Assembly: GCF_013137895.1 (NCBI RefSeq)
Contig: NZ_CP053538.1
Location: 3,999,001 to 4,063,000 of the forward strand
Direction: 5' to 3'
DNA length: 64,000 bases
DNA from: Hymenobacter taeanensis
GTDB taxonomy: Bacteria; Bacteroidota; Bacteroidia; Cytophagales; Hymenobacteraceae
Under the pieces are notes generated by a model, which worked only from the letters and a program-made list of their open reading frames with translations, ran no database searches and was not told the origin of the DNA. Positions 55,992 to 64,000 of this stretch are shown in pieces (the stretch's first letter is position 1; every line of letters begins with the position of its first letter). The translations under genes were made by a program, and so were the position numbers.

Positions 55992-56651
55992 CTAGAAAAG
56001 ATCTGACGGTGAGGAGGTTAACTTAGCCGCCTGGCTGGCATTCCAGGAACTCTGCAACCAATACTCGTCGGCAGCGGCAGCCTCATCGTGGCGCTTCCGA
56101 ATGCGGCGGTTGGCCTCGGCCGCCAGCTGCTGCCAGCTTCGCGCCGCCCCCGACAAGGCGAAGTAAACAGCTTCCTGCCCCGGCCGGTGCAGGCGCCACC
56201 GGTTAGAGCCACGGGTACCAAAGGCCAGCAGTAGCGCACCAAGAGCCATGCCCGCCGCGGCCGGAATAGTGCGCAGCCAGTTCTGCAGAAAGCCCAGCAT
56301 AAAGCCCGCCAGTATAAAACCGCCCAGCAGAAACCAGAGCAGCCAGCGCACCGGCTGCACATCTACGCCGGCCAGCTCCCGCCATCCGTAGGCCTGTCCG
56401 TTCACCTCCAGGGTGTCGTTGGTTAGGGCCATGCGGCCATCTTCACTGCGCACCACGGTAAACTGCTCCGGTGGGGGTGGGGGCAGCAAGAAAAAGCCCG
56501 AGTTCTGGCTACCTAAAGGCAGGGGAGTGCCATCAGCTGCTTGAGGTGCCTGAGCAGTAGGGTGCGGCGTGCCCGGCTCCGCGGGCGGCGGGCCAGTAGC
56601 TGCGGAGGAATCCTCAGCGGGATCAGGAGAAGAGGGAGGCGGAATAGACAT
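55992..56651 (-). CDS. uncharacterised membrane protein with Pro-rich N terminus
   Basis: 219 residues. Residues 1-60 are Pro/Ala-rich and disordered. A small domain (FTVVRSEDGRMALTNDTLEV to GWRELAGV) follows, then two membrane helices (WLLWFLLGGFILAGFMLG and the Ala/Gly-rich AAGMALGALLLAFG), and a charged C-terminal region with RRIRKRH. No named family. It is 80 bases from the FKBP gene on the same strand but separated by a terminator. Confidence 0.7.
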   Translation of the reverse strand: MSIPPPSSPDPAEDSSAATGPPPAEPGTPHPTAQAPQAADGTPLPLGSQNSGFFLLPPPPPEQFTVVRSEDGRMALTNDTLEVNGQAYGWRELAGVDVQPVRWLLWFLLGGFILAGFMLGFLQNWLRTIPAAAGMALGALLLAFGTRGSNRWRLHRPGQEAVYFALSGAARSWQQLAAEANRRIRKRHDEAAAADEYWLQSSWNASQAAKLTSSPSDLF

Positions 56652-56653
56652 AC

Positions 56654-56720
56654 AAAAAGAAGCCCCGCTACCCGGTAAAGCTCCCCTGAAGCGGGCGGGC
56701 TGTTCCAGAAAGCGGGGCTT
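56654..56720 (-). terminator. terminator of the FKBP gene
   Basis: AAGCCCCGCT (56660-56669) pairs with AGCGGGGCTT (56711-56720) around a long, partly self-pairing loop; on the minus strand a T run follows. Confidence 0.7.
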
Positions 56721-56734
56721 GAAATGTCAATAGC

Positions 56735-57364
56735 TTAGTTGTTGACTTTCAGGAGTTCCACGTCGAAGATAAGCGCGGTATCCGGGCCGATGTCGCGGCC
56801 AGCGCCACGGCGGCCGTAGGCCAGATCAGAGGGAATGTAGAGGCGCCACTTAGAGCCTTCGGGCATCAACTGCAGCGCTTCTGTCCAGCCGGCAATTACC
56901 TGATTTACGCCAAACGTAGCCGGCTGGCCGCGCTGGTAAGAGCTATCAAACACGTTGCCGTTGATGAGCGTGCCGTGGTAGTGAGTAGTAACCGATGAGC
57001 CGAGGCCAGGCTTCTTGCCGGTGCCTTCCGTCAGCACTTCGTACTGTAGGCCACTGGGCAGAGTCTGCACGCCGGGCTTGTTCTTGTTTTCCGCGAGGAA
57101 AGCTTCGCCTTCTGCTTTGTTGTTCATAGAGTTGGAGTCTTGAGATTCATCTTCTTCCTGCCCAACACCCATTTGCTCCTGCAGCTGCTGCATGGCGGCT
57201 TGCATTTGCTCGGGGGTGAGGCGGCTGGGCTCGCCGCCCAGAGCTTCTTTCATGCTCTGCGCAAACGTATCAACATCAATGTCGAGTCCTTGTTGCGCAA
57301 AGTTGCGGGCCATGTCGCGCCCAATGATGTAGCTGATCTGCTCTTTCAGGCTGGTCAGGTTCAT
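56735..57364 (-). CDS. FKBP-type peptidyl-prolyl isomerase
   Basis: 209 residues. The N-terminal FKBP-N helical region (SYIIGRDMARNFAQQGLDID, dimerisation) and the C-terminal FKBP domain (YEVLTEGTGKKPG, VTTHYHGTLINGNVFDSS, GVNQVIAGWTEALQLMPEGS, YIPSDLAYG) are both present, as in FkpA/FklB/Mip. It lacks a signal peptide, so a cytoplasmic FklB-like chaperone is likely. A Glu/Ser-rich linker with QEEDESQDSNS separates the domains. It has its own terminator. Confidence 0.93.
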   Translation of the reverse strand: MNLTSLKEQISYIIGRDMARNFAQQGLDIDVDTFAQSMKEALGGEPSRLTPEQMQAAMQQLQEQMGVGQEEDESQDSNSMNNKAEGEAFLAENKNKPGVQTLPSGLQYEVLTEGTGKKPGLGSSVTTHYHGTLINGNVFDSSYQRGQPATFGVNQVIAGWTEALQLMPEGSKWRLYIPSDLAYGRRGAGRDIGPDTALIFDVELLKVNN

Positions 57365-57693
57365 ATTTGGTGTGGTATGCAGCGCGGCGCGCGGCGGCTC
57401 TTACCCTTCGGCAGGAGGCGCCAGCACCGGCAGCGGTGAGTAATACCGGCGACTCGCGCGAGCCGCCGAACTGTGAAGTACAGTAAACTGCCGGGAATGG
57501 ATGCGGTTTTTTTGATGCCGAGCTGCTAACCCCTTGATGGTGAAAGCCGGATTATTACTTCTAGTGCACTCAAGCGGCCAAAAGAGGAAGCTAGCTCTGG
57601 GTGATAGCCAAAAAACTATACGGCTGAATTGCACCACAACTCCACAGAAACACACCTAACAGGTAGGGCCGCAAGTACGGGTAGGCCTAAACG
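57365..57693. other. intergenic region without recognised gene
   Basis: About 330 bases upstream of the FKBP gene; presumed to hold its promoter. I see no gene, RNA or repeat. Confidence 0.45.
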
Positions 57694-57724
57694 CCACGAA
57701 CTCCGCCGGGGGCGGAGTTCGTGG
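57694..57724. terminator. hairpin after the 45-codon ORF
   Basis: CCACGAACTCCGCC (57694-57707) and its perfect complement (57711-57724) with a GGG loop; weak T run, so a terminator or stabiliser for the small ORF message. Confidence 0.5.
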
Positions 57725-57746
57725 AAATGACTAAGAGCGGCACCAC

Positions 57747-57884
57747 TTAGCAGAAGTGCAACTCTTCTTCGTCGCGTAGGTCGAAAAATAGGTTCATGTC
57801 GCGTACCTGAGCAGCCAGATAGCGCAACGACCCCAGGCCTCCCAGAACAAGTAGAGAAGAAACGGCAGCAGTGCTCTTTTTCAT
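57747..57884 (-). CDS. 45-residue membrane-associated small protein
   Basis: A short ORF from ATG 57884 to TAA 57747. It begins MKKSTAAVSSLLVLGGLGSL, a likely signal peptide or membrane anchor, and ends acidic (DLRDEEELHFC) with a terminal Cys. A perfect -7 box (57925-57932, TATCTTTG on the minus strand) lies 40 bases upstream and a strong hairpin lies 23 bases past the stop. This promoter-ORF-hairpin order supports a real transcription unit. No family recognised. Confidence 0.6.
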   Translation of the reverse strand: MKKSTAAVSSLLVLGGLGSLRYLAAQVRDMNLFFDLRDEEELHFC

Positions 57885-57924
57885 AGTGCTTTATGTATGT
57901 TGATGTAATTCAGTTTATTGAGTG

Positions 57925-57932
57925 CAAAGATA
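57925..57932 (-). promoter_or_regulatory. promoter -7 box TATCTTTG for the 45-residue ORF
   Basis: Perfect TAnnTTTG match on the minus strand, 40 bases from ATG 57884. Confidence 0.55.
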
Positions 57933-58163
57933 CTATGCAAAAGTTAAGAAAGTGTTATGCAAGCATCATTTATTTGAGAAGAAAGCCTGATGAAGAAGGC
58001 ACCCTAAACACTCAGGTGGTGCAGTGGCCGGTCTGCAACGAAGTTAGATGTGTAGGGTTGTGTTTAAACCAATGGTAATACTGTAAAACTCTATAAATAA
58101 GATGTTTATGATCTGTGCGAAATTGGTGCCACGGGCTGTCAGTAGCGTAACCTAGCGCAAGTA

Positions 58164-58195
58164 TTGCGGTTCTGAGGCCACAGCACCTATATTTG
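58164..58195 (+). promoter_or_regulatory. ClC gene promoter TTG-N21-TATATTTG
   Basis: A -33 TTG (58164-58166) and a perfect -7 TATATTTG (58188-58195), 21 bases apart. The transcript would start near 58201 and carry a 16-codon upstream ORF (58204-58254). Confidence 0.6.
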
Positions 58196-58253
58196 CTGAG
58201 CATATGGTGATGGATTTCCACCGCGAACCGCCAGCAGCCCCGGCTCTGCGCTG

Positions 58254-59612
58254 ATGATTCCTACTGAACGGCTGCTCACGTTGGGCGGCTGCCTGCTTCA
58301 TCGTGTTGTTCGCCTTATGCCTCTTCGTCCCGTTTCTCTTACTCACTTGTTCTCAGGGCTGCGCGCCCTCAACCTGCCTGCTACCCTGTATTTTATATTG
58401 CGGTGGTTGGTGCTCAGCGCATTAATTGGCGTGTTGGCTGGTTCGGCATCGGCCTACTTTCTGGTTTCTCTGGAGTGGGTAACAACTTACCGCGAGCTGC
58501 ACGAGTGGATCATTATGTGGCTGCCCCTGGCCGGGCTGGTTGTAGGAGCTGGGTACCATTACTTTGGTGATAGGGTAGCGCGCGGCAACAATCTGGTATT
58601 AGAGGAGATTCATGCGCCCCGCATGCTCATTCCGCTCCGGCTGGTACCGCTGGTGCTGGGCGGCACGCTTATCACGCACCTGTTTGGGGGCTCAGCGGGC
58701 CGTGAGGGGACAGCCGTGCAAATGGGTGGCGCCCTAGCCGACCAGCTTACCCGCGTCTTTCGGCTCCGGCCCCGCGACCGGCGCCTGTTGCTTATTGCGG
58801 GCATGAGTGCCGGCTTTGCTTCGGTGTTTGGTACGCCGCTGGCAGGAGCAGTATTTGGGCTGGAGGTGTTTCTGCTGGGCACTATTCGGTACGATGCCGT
58901 GCTACCGGCCTTCCTGGCCGCCGTCAGCGCCGATTTTGTTACCCGAGCCTGGGGCGTAGGCCACACGCACTACCCGCAGCTGGCTGCACTGCCTCTCACG
59001 CCCCTTGGGCTGGGCTGCACCTTACTGGCCGGGGGGCTATTTGGGCTCACCGCGCGCAGTTTCGCAACGCTTACTCACTGGGTTAGCCGGCAGTTTGCCC
59101 GGGTGGCCTACGCACCCTTGCGGCCCGTATTAGGGGGGGCGCTGGTGGTGGCAGCCATGTGGAGTTTGGGCACTACTCGCTACAGTGGCCTAGGGGTGCC
59201 AGTAATTGTGGAGGCGTTTCACGTGACTCTGCCGCCACTTGATTTCACCCTGAAATTGCTGCTTACGGCCCTCACCCTAGGTAGCGGCTTTAAGGGAGGA
59301 GAGGTTACCCCGCTGTTTTTTATTGGGGCTACGCTGGGTAGCGCGCTATCAATGGTGCTGCCGCTGCCGGTGGCGCTATTGGCGGCCATGGGCTTTGTGG
59401 CCGTGTTTGCAGGAGCCGCCAACACCCCGCTGGCCTGTACGCTCATGGGGCTGGAGCTATTTGGCATTCAGGGAGGCGTTTATTTGGGGCTAGCGTGCGT
59501 AGTGGCCTACTTATTTTCGGGGCACCGGGGTATCTACTCAGCCCAGATGATTGGCCAGGCCAAGCACCTGGGCCTGGGCCGCGAACAAGGCAAGCGCTTA
59601 GGTGAGCTATAG
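58254..59612 (+). CDS. ClC-family chloride channel/transporter
   Basis: 452 residues, about ten membrane helices. The ClC signature is GGSAGREGTAVQMGGAL (family GREGP, here GREGT) with the gating Glu. Later signatures include FGTPLAGAVFGLE and FKGGEVTPLFFIGATLG with FAGAANTPLACTLMGLELF. It moves Cl- or another halide, possibly with H+, at the inner membrane. The ATG at 58254 overlaps the TGA of a 16-codon upstream ORF (TGATG), which suggests coupled translation and favours this start over ATG 58317. It lacks CBS domains. The next gene, copA, is on the same strand 277 bases away. Confidence 0.9.
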   Translation: MIPTERLLTLGGCLLHRVVRLMPLRPVSLTHLFSGLRALNLPATLYFILRWLVLSALIGVLAGSASAYFLVSLEWVTTYRELHEWIIMWLPLAGLVVGAGYHYFGDRVARGNNLVLEEIHAPRMLIPLRLVPLVLGGTLITHLFGGSAGREGTAVQMGGALADQLTRVFRLRPRDRRLLLIAGMSAGFASVFGTPLAGAVFGLEVFLLGTIRYDAVLPAFLAAVSADFVTRAWGVGHTHYPQLAALPLTPLGLGCTLLAGGLFGLTARSFATLTHWVSRQFARVAYAPLRPVLGGALVVAAMWSLGTTRYSGLGVPVIVEAFHVTLPPLDFTLKLLLTALTLGSGFKGGEVTPLFFIGATLGSALSMVLPLPVALLAAMGFVAVFAGAANTPLACTLMGLELFGIQGGVYLGLACVVAYLFSGHRGIYSAQMIGQAKHLGLGREQGKRLGEL

Positions 59613-59889
59613 GGAAGCCCACCGACTCAGGCTATGAGCTTGCGCGACTTGGCTAGGCCACCATGGCGCAGAGGTATTTGGCTGAAGACGTACCCGAAAG
59701 CCTTTCGGCTTGCCATAAGGTGTTTGGCTAGGTGATACAAACCACTTAAACACGGCTAGTTGCACTGCTGATAGTGGCACCCGACGGAATTCTGTAACGT
59801 TTATCCAGAATCCCGTACAGCCAACGGCCCTTGTGAGCTGTTGATTTGTAGGGAGGGAGGTAATTTCCCTTACGCCCGACGTTTACGCT

Positions 59890-62388
59890 ATGAATCAGCA
59901 AGATATAGTGTGCGGAATGATGGTTGATGAGGCTACGGCCACGCATCGTTCGCACTTCCATGATAAAGAGTACGTTTTTTGCTCCGCAAACTGCCAACAT
60001 AAGTTTGAGGCAAACCCTACCCAATACGTTGCCGCCGAACCGGCAGCATCTCCGGCGGCCGCAGCAACCCGGCAGGCTGAATCAGCCAGGGAGCAGGTAG
60101 CTCCGCCCACCCAGGCCCCCGCCGATACTGCGCTGGCTACCCTTGATATCGAGGGGATGACCTGTGCCTCCTGTGCCTCCTTCGTGGAGAAGTCATTGTC
60201 GCGTACGCCGGGCGTACACAAAGCCTTAGTGAACTACGCCACTGAGCGGGCCACCGTGGAGTACCTGCCTACCCAAGCCTCGCCGGAAACGTTGAAAGAG
60301 GCCGTGATGAAGGCCGGCTACGGAGTAGCGGCCCCTGCCGCCCCCGATACCAGCGCCGCCGACCGCCAGGCTGAGCTAGACCAGCAGAAAGCCGTGGCCT
60401 ACCAAAAGCTTAAGCGCCGCCTGTGGGTGGCGGTGGGACTGGCTGCTCTGGTTATGCTGCTCACCATGGTTATGCTATGGCCCGCATTAGCCGCCCGTAT
60501 CAATATGCAAGGGCTCAACTATGTGCTGCTGGGTCTTACCCTGCCAGTACTACTGTACAGCGGCCGGGAGTTTTATACGTCTGCCTGGAACGCCTTCCTG
60601 CACCGGGCGGCCAATATGGACACTCTTATTGCAGTGGGTACCGGTGCAGCTTTCCTGTATAGCCTGGCGGCCACCGTGGCGCCGCAGTTCTTTATGCAGC
60701 ATGGCCTTATGCCGGAGGTGTATTATGATACTACTGCCACCATTATCGCCCTGATTCTGGTGGGGAAGGTGCTAGAGCAACGGGCTAAAACCCAAACCTC
60801 CGCCGCCATTAAGTCGCTGATGAGTCTGCAGGCTAAAACCGCCCGCGTAGTGCACGGAGAGCAGGAAATTGACCTCCCCATTGAGCAGGTGCGCCCTGGC
60901 GATGTAGTAGTAGTGCGCCCCGGAGAAAAGGTAGCCACCGATGGCGTAGTGGTGCTGGGCCACTCCGCCGTGGATGAAGCCATGCTCACGGGCGAGAGTC
61001 TGCCAGTGGAGAAAAAGACTGGCGACAGCGTTTTTGGGGCTACGCTGAATAAAACCGGCTCTTTCCGTTTTCGCGTTACCAAAGTAGGCGCCGAAACCAT
61101 GCTGTCGCAGATTGTGAAGCTGGTGGAGGATGCGCAAGGTAGCCGGGCGCCCATTCAGCGCCTCGCCGATAAGGTTAGCGCCGTATTCGTGCCCACGGTG
61201 GTTTGCATCGCCATCCTCACCTTCGTGCTTTGGTTTGACCTGGCCCCCGTTGCAACGCGGTTTCCACTGGCTCTGGTCAACTTTGTAGCCGTATTAATCA
61301 TTGCCTGCCCTTGCGCACTGGGGTTAGCTACACCCACCGCCATCATGGTGAGCACCGGTAAGGGCGCCGAAAATGGGGTGCTCATCCGCAACGCCGAAGC
61401 CCTGGAGAAAGCGCACCAGGTCACTACCATCTTGCTTGATAAAACCGGCACTATTACCCGCGGAGAGCCCGCCGTAACGGACGTGCTTGTAGCCGCGACT
61501 TATGATATCAACCAAGTGCTCCAGCTAGTGGCAGCCGTGGAGCGTCAGTCTGAGCACCCGCTGGCGGAGGCCGTAGTACGGTATGCGGAGGCTGAGCAGG
61601 TGCCCCGCGCGGCAGTGGAAGGCTTTCGGGCCGTGGAAGGGCGCGGTGCTACCGCCACCGCAAACGGGGAGCAGGTACTTATTGGCAACCAGCGCCTGCT
61701 CACAGAAGCAGGGGTAGAGCTGTCTGCGGAGCTGGCAGCACAAGCCAACGAGTTGCTGGGCCAGGCTAAAACAGTACTATACGTTGCCATTGGGGGACAG
61801 GCCGCCGCCCTAATTGGCGTAGCCGATACGGTGCGCGAAACCTCAGCTGCCGCAATTCACCGCTTGCAGACTATGGGCCTGGAAGTGGTAATGATGACGG
61901 GCGACAATCCGCAGACCGCCGAAAAAATTGCGCACCAGGTGGGCATTAAGCGGTTTTTTGCCGAAGTGCTACCCCAGGATAAGGCCGGCAAGGTGCAGGA
62001 GCTACAGGCTGAAGGCCGCGTGGTGGCCATGGTGGGCGACGGCATCAATGATGCCCCCGCGCTAGCGCAGGCCGATATTGGCCTGGCCATGGGGGCTGGC
62101 ACCGACGTAGCTATGGAAGCCGCCGGCATCACGCTCATGCGCTCTGACTTGCAGGGCGTAGTAACGGCCATTCAGCTGTCTAAGCAGACCATCCGAACCA
62201 TCCGGCAGAACCTGTTTTTTGCCTTCATCTACAATGTGCTGGGCATTCCTATTGCGGCAGGGGTACTGTATCCGCTGTTCGGCATTGCCCTTTCACCCAT
62301 GCTGGCCGCCGGGGCCATGGCCCTGAGCTCCGTATCGGTGCTTACCAATTCACTGCGGCTGCGCTCCTTTGAAGGGGCTAAGTCATAA
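59890..62388 (+). CDS. copA: copper-exporting P1B-type ATPase with N-terminal YHS domain
   Basis: 832 residues. Residues 1-45 are a YHS-type metal-binding domain (CGMMVDE and the CSANC pair at 31/35). An HMA domain at about 80-150 has the Cu-binding GMTCASC (Cys92, Cys95). The transmembrane CPC motif is in [14 protein letters not shown] (about 472). The phosphorylation site is DKTGTITRG (Asp at about 517), with the hinge [12 protein letters not shown] and the HP-type SEHPLAEAV. It pumps Cu+ out of the cytoplasm. It is followed two bases later by a cupredoxin-like gene, probably in the same operon. Confidence 0.95.
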   Translation: MNQQDIVCGMMVDEATATHRSHFHDKEYVFCSANCQHKFEANPTQYVAAEPAASPAAAATRQAESAREQVAPPTQAPADTALATLDIEGMTCASCASFVEKSLSRTPGVHKALVNYATERATVEYLPTQASPETLKEAVMKAGYGVAAPAAPDTSAADRQAELDQQKAVAYQKLKRRLWVAVGLAALVMLLTMVMLWPALAARINMQGLNYVLLGLTLPVLLYSGREFYTSAWNAFLHRAANMDTLIAVGTGAAFLYSLAATVAPQFFMQHGLMPEVYYDTTATIIALILVGKVLEQRAKTQTSAAIKSLMSLQAKTARVVHGEQEIDLPIEQVRPGDVVVVRPGEKVATDGVVVLGHSAVDEAMLTGESLPVEKKTGDSVFGATLNKTGSFRFRVTKVGAETMLSQIVKLVEDAQGSRAPIQRLADKVSAVFVPTVVCIAILTFVLWFDLAPVATRFPLALVNFVAVLIIACPCALGLATPTAIMVSTGKGAENGVLIRNAEALEKAHQVTTILLDKTGTITRGEPAVTDVLVAATYDINQVLQLVAAVERQSEHPLAEAVVRYAEAEQVPRAAVEGFRAVEGRGATATANGEQVLIGNQRLLTEAGVELSAELAAQANELLGQAKTVLYVAIGGQAAALIGVADTVRETSAAAIHRLQTMGLEVVMMTGDNPQTAEKIAHQVGIKRFFAEVLPQDKAGKVQELQAEGRVVAMVGDGINDAPALAQADIGLAMGAGTDVAMEAAGITLMRSDLQGVVTAIQLSKQTIRTIRQNLFFAFIYNVLGIPIAAGVLYPLFGIALSPMLAAGAMALSSVSVLTNSLRLRSFEGAKS

Positions 62389-62390
62389 GC

Positions 62391-62783
62391 ATGCTACTTC
62401 CCCCTATGGAAAGTCCTGAAATACTAGTAACCCTGGTAGGCCTGAGCCTCATTGCTTTTGTGCTGTGGTACTTCTTTTTCTCAACCCGTGAGGCGGTGAG
62501 TGCGGTATCTTCCTCCTCGGGGGTGCAGGAGGTTGATATCACTGTGAAAGGAGGCTACTCACCCGATGTAATTGAGGTGGAAAAGGGCAAGCCTGTGCAG
62601 CTGCATTTTTACCGCGATGAAGAAGCCAGCTGCTCCGAAGAAGTGTTGTTTCCTGATTTCGGGATTCGGCGGGAGCTGCCGGCCTTTCAGACTACGCTCA
62701 TTGAGCTGCTGCCCCAGCAGGCTGGCAGGTTTGAGTTTACCTGCGGCATGGGCATGCTACGCGGCAGCTTGGTGGTGAAATAA
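62391..62783 (+). CDS. membrane-anchored cupredoxin-like protein
   Basis: 130 residues. An N-terminal membrane helix (ILVTLVGLSLIAFVLWYFFF) is followed by a plastocyanin/azurin-like domain: ITVKGGYSPDVIEVEKGKPV, the ligand-bearing SCSEEVLFPDFG, and CGMGMLRGSLVV with Cys and Met ligands. It should bind copper on the periplasmic side, either to accept Cu+ from the pump or to buffer it. It begins two bases after copA, so they are co-transcribed. Start ATG 62391 or 62406. Confidence 0.8.
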   Translation: MLLPPMESPEILVTLVGLSLIAFVLWYFFFSTREAVSAVSSSSGVQEVDITVKGGYSPDVIEVEKGKPVQLHFYRDEEASCSEEVLFPDFGIRRELPAFQTTLIELLPQQAGRFEFTCGMGMLRGSLVVK

Positions 62784-62804
62784 GGTGGCGTGCCAGCCGC
62801 TTGC

Positions 62805-63146
62805 CTATTCCTCTACCAGCAAGGTGCTGGGATGGTGAGCCTGGTGACGGTGCAACACACCTAAAATGGTAAGGCGCTTATTTCTGAACCTGATCCAGCC
62901 CAGTACAACCGTGCCAAGGCCAACGGGCACCAGTATTACGCCCACCCACACATAGAAATTGCCCCGGAAAAAGTTAATCAGAGAAAAACCGGCCACCACC
63001 AGCGCAATGCCGGTGCGTAGGTAAGCCAGAACCGTCCGCTCATTGGCTAAACGGGTGCGTTCCAGGGCCAGCCGGTCGCTGATGCCCAGTGTGGCATCAG
63101 GGTGGGCGCCAGGCAAGGCGTGAGAAACCAGAGGAGAGGAGGCCAC
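62805..63146 (-). CDS. DUF202 (YidH-like) small membrane protein
   Basis: 113 residues. The DUF202 motif LALERTRLANERTVLAYLRT is followed by two or three membrane helices (ALVVAGFSLINFF, VWVGVILVPVGLGTVVLGW). No ATG is in frame; GTG 63146 or TTG 63152 is the start. YidH/YidG-type proteins are small inner-membrane proteins of unknown function. It is convergent with the copA operon. Confidence 0.8.
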   Translation of the reverse strand: MASSPLVSHALPGAHPDATLGISDRLALERTRLANERTVLAYLRTGIALVVAGFSLINFFRGNFYVWVGVILVPVGLGTVVLGWIRFRNKRLTILGVLHRHQAHHPSTLLVEE

Positions 63147-63311
63147 AGGCAAAGATGAGTTCAGACGGGATGTTTAGCCCTAGCAGGTAAACGCTTTTTC
63201 TACGTGAGCCGCCCCGGCCAGAGTTACTTCAGGCCAACAACCAGCCTGGCGTAAACTGGCTGTATTAGCCTGAGAAGTGGCCTAGGCCTGCGTAGCAGAA
63301 CCTCTTTACCA

Positions 63312-64000
63312 CTAGCCGGCCTTGTGGTAAAAGTATTCCTGCGGTTTGGTAGCCCCTGCCTGCTGACGGTATTCGGCCTCCTGCGCACGTAATTCTATCC
63401 GCCTGATTTTACCGCTGATAGTTTTGGGCAGCTCCGTTACAAACTCCAGAATGCGCGGCATCTTGTACGGCGCCAGCTGCTCACGGCAAAACCGGAACAG
63501 CTCGGTGGCCGTAGCGGCAGAGGCCTGCGCCGACGGGTGTAGAATGATAAAAGCCTTGATTTCGTGACCCTTAATTGGGTGGGGTGAGCCAACAACTGCC
63601 GCTTCTACCACGGCCGGGTGCTCCACCAGCGCACTTTCTACCTCAAACGGCCCCACCCGATAGTCCGATGACTTTATTACGTCATCATCGCGGCCAACAA
63701 ACCACAGGTAGCCATCGGGAGTGCGGTAGGCTTTGTCGCCGGTGTAATATAGGCCGTGCTGAAACACACTGGCCCCGCGCTCCGGCTCCCCGAAATATTC
63801 CTTAAAAATGCCGTTGGGCCGGCCGGTATCCATGCGCACGGCAATGTGCCCTTCCTCGTAGGGAGCTAATTCCTGGCCTTGTTCATCCGCAATTACTACC
63901 TTATACAGAAAAGAGGGCTGGCCCATCGAGCCCAGCTTAACCTCACTAGTGGGAAGGTTATACACCATGGCGGTGCTTTCTGTTTGCCCGTACCCATCCC
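63312..64000 (-). CDS. acyl-CoA synthetase (AMP-forming), C-terminal part (runs off window)
   Basis: The right edge cuts this gene; about 229 residues are visible. They start with the A5 motif GYGQTES, then the adenylation core GLYYTGDKAYRTPDGYLWFV and the hinge GRDDDVIKSSDYRVGPFEVE, and end with the C-terminal domain carrying the catalytic Lys in TISGKIRR. The pattern fits medium-chain or acetyl/propionyl-CoA synthetases, which activate carboxylic acids with ATP and CoA. The ATG at 63968 is internal, since the frame is open and conserved to the edge. The N-terminal part lies outside. Confidence 0.88.
   Translation of the reverse strand, partial: DGYGQTESTAMVYNLPTSEVKLGSMGQPSFLYKVVIADEQGQELAPYEEGHIAVRMDTGRPNGIFKEYFGEPERGASVFQHGLYYTGDKAYRTPDGYLWFVGRDDDVIKSSDYRVGPFEVESALVEHPAVVEAAVVGSPHPIKGHEIKAFIILHPSAQASAATATELFRFCREQLAPYKMPRILEFVTELPKTISGKIRRIELRAQEAEYRQQAGATKPQEYFYHKAG

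Noticed and set aside
57893..58078. 61-codon ORF in the spacer before the ClC gene
   Set aside because: Lies over the promoter of the 45-codon ORF on the other strand and has no coding character.

Overview
The window looks like a piece of a Bacteroidota chromosome, most likely Cytophagales and close to Hymenobacter. The evidence is two proteins with type IX secretion (T9SS) C-terminal sorting domains, promoter -7 boxes of the Bacteroidota form TAnnTTTG, almost no Shine-Dalgarno (SD) motifs before starts, GC-rich genes set in AT-richer spacers, families typical of the phylum (DUF4920, DUF2147, DUF1028), and an intergenic repeat that translates as VMLSAAEASL, which I remember from Hymenobacter. 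There is no rRNA, tRNA, CRISPR array, prophage or intact insertion sequence that I can see. The genes are mostly chromosomal housekeeping and envelope functions with a striking number of exported peptidases (M14, M28, S8, M23, M1, NlpC/P60, M61, plus an S8 remnant).

Layout. 1-3790: edge of an Mrp/ApbC-type gene and a large T9SS beta-helix protein. 4095-10332: a possible tiny ORF, dnaG, a TrkA-type potassium channel, and an overlapping pair of glycosyltransferases. 10381-12942: a dispersed repeat, proC, a nested palindrome with terminator, and ribBA. 13278-21059: exported protein, M14 peptidase, DoxX, lipoprotein, surE, a palindromic repeat, and a response regulator/histidine kinase pair with a small membrane protein. 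21244-25770: family 2 glycosyltransferase, a two-gene osmoprotectant-type ABC transporter whose binding domain is circularly permuted, and a DUF1028 protein. 25866-33407: histidine phosphatase, frameshifted M28 peptidase, 2H phosphoesterase, AT-hook-like small protein, an AT-rich desert, S8 protease with an overlapping partner, and a lipoprotein. 33699-42170: M23 lipoprotein, HMG-CoA lyase, LutA-like protein, dapA, polysaccharide deacetylase, rhodanese, ligA. 42440-50186: DUF4920, a secreted protein, a frameshifted gene, a COX3-like protein, M1 aminopeptidase, a Gre-like factor and two DUF2147 paralogues. 50402-50787: an apparent stand-alone transcription unit with promoter, a 23-codon ORF led by an exceptionally strong SD, folded 3' part and terminator. 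50887-64000: NlpC/P60, M61 peptidase, S8 remnant, kup, FKBP, a 45-residue ORF with its own promoter, ClC channel, copper ATPase plus cupredoxin, DUF202 protein, and the end of an acyl-CoA synthetase gene.

The most unusual items are the circularly permuted substrate-binding domain (22003-22842), the strong-SD small ORF/RNA at 50402-50787, the heavy over-representation of TAGGCCA on both strands, three sequence-related terminators, nested intergenic palindromes, and two single-base frameshifts that are either recent mutations or assembly errors. Many real starts are downstream of the longest ORF; I moved them to follow signal peptides and promoter positions.
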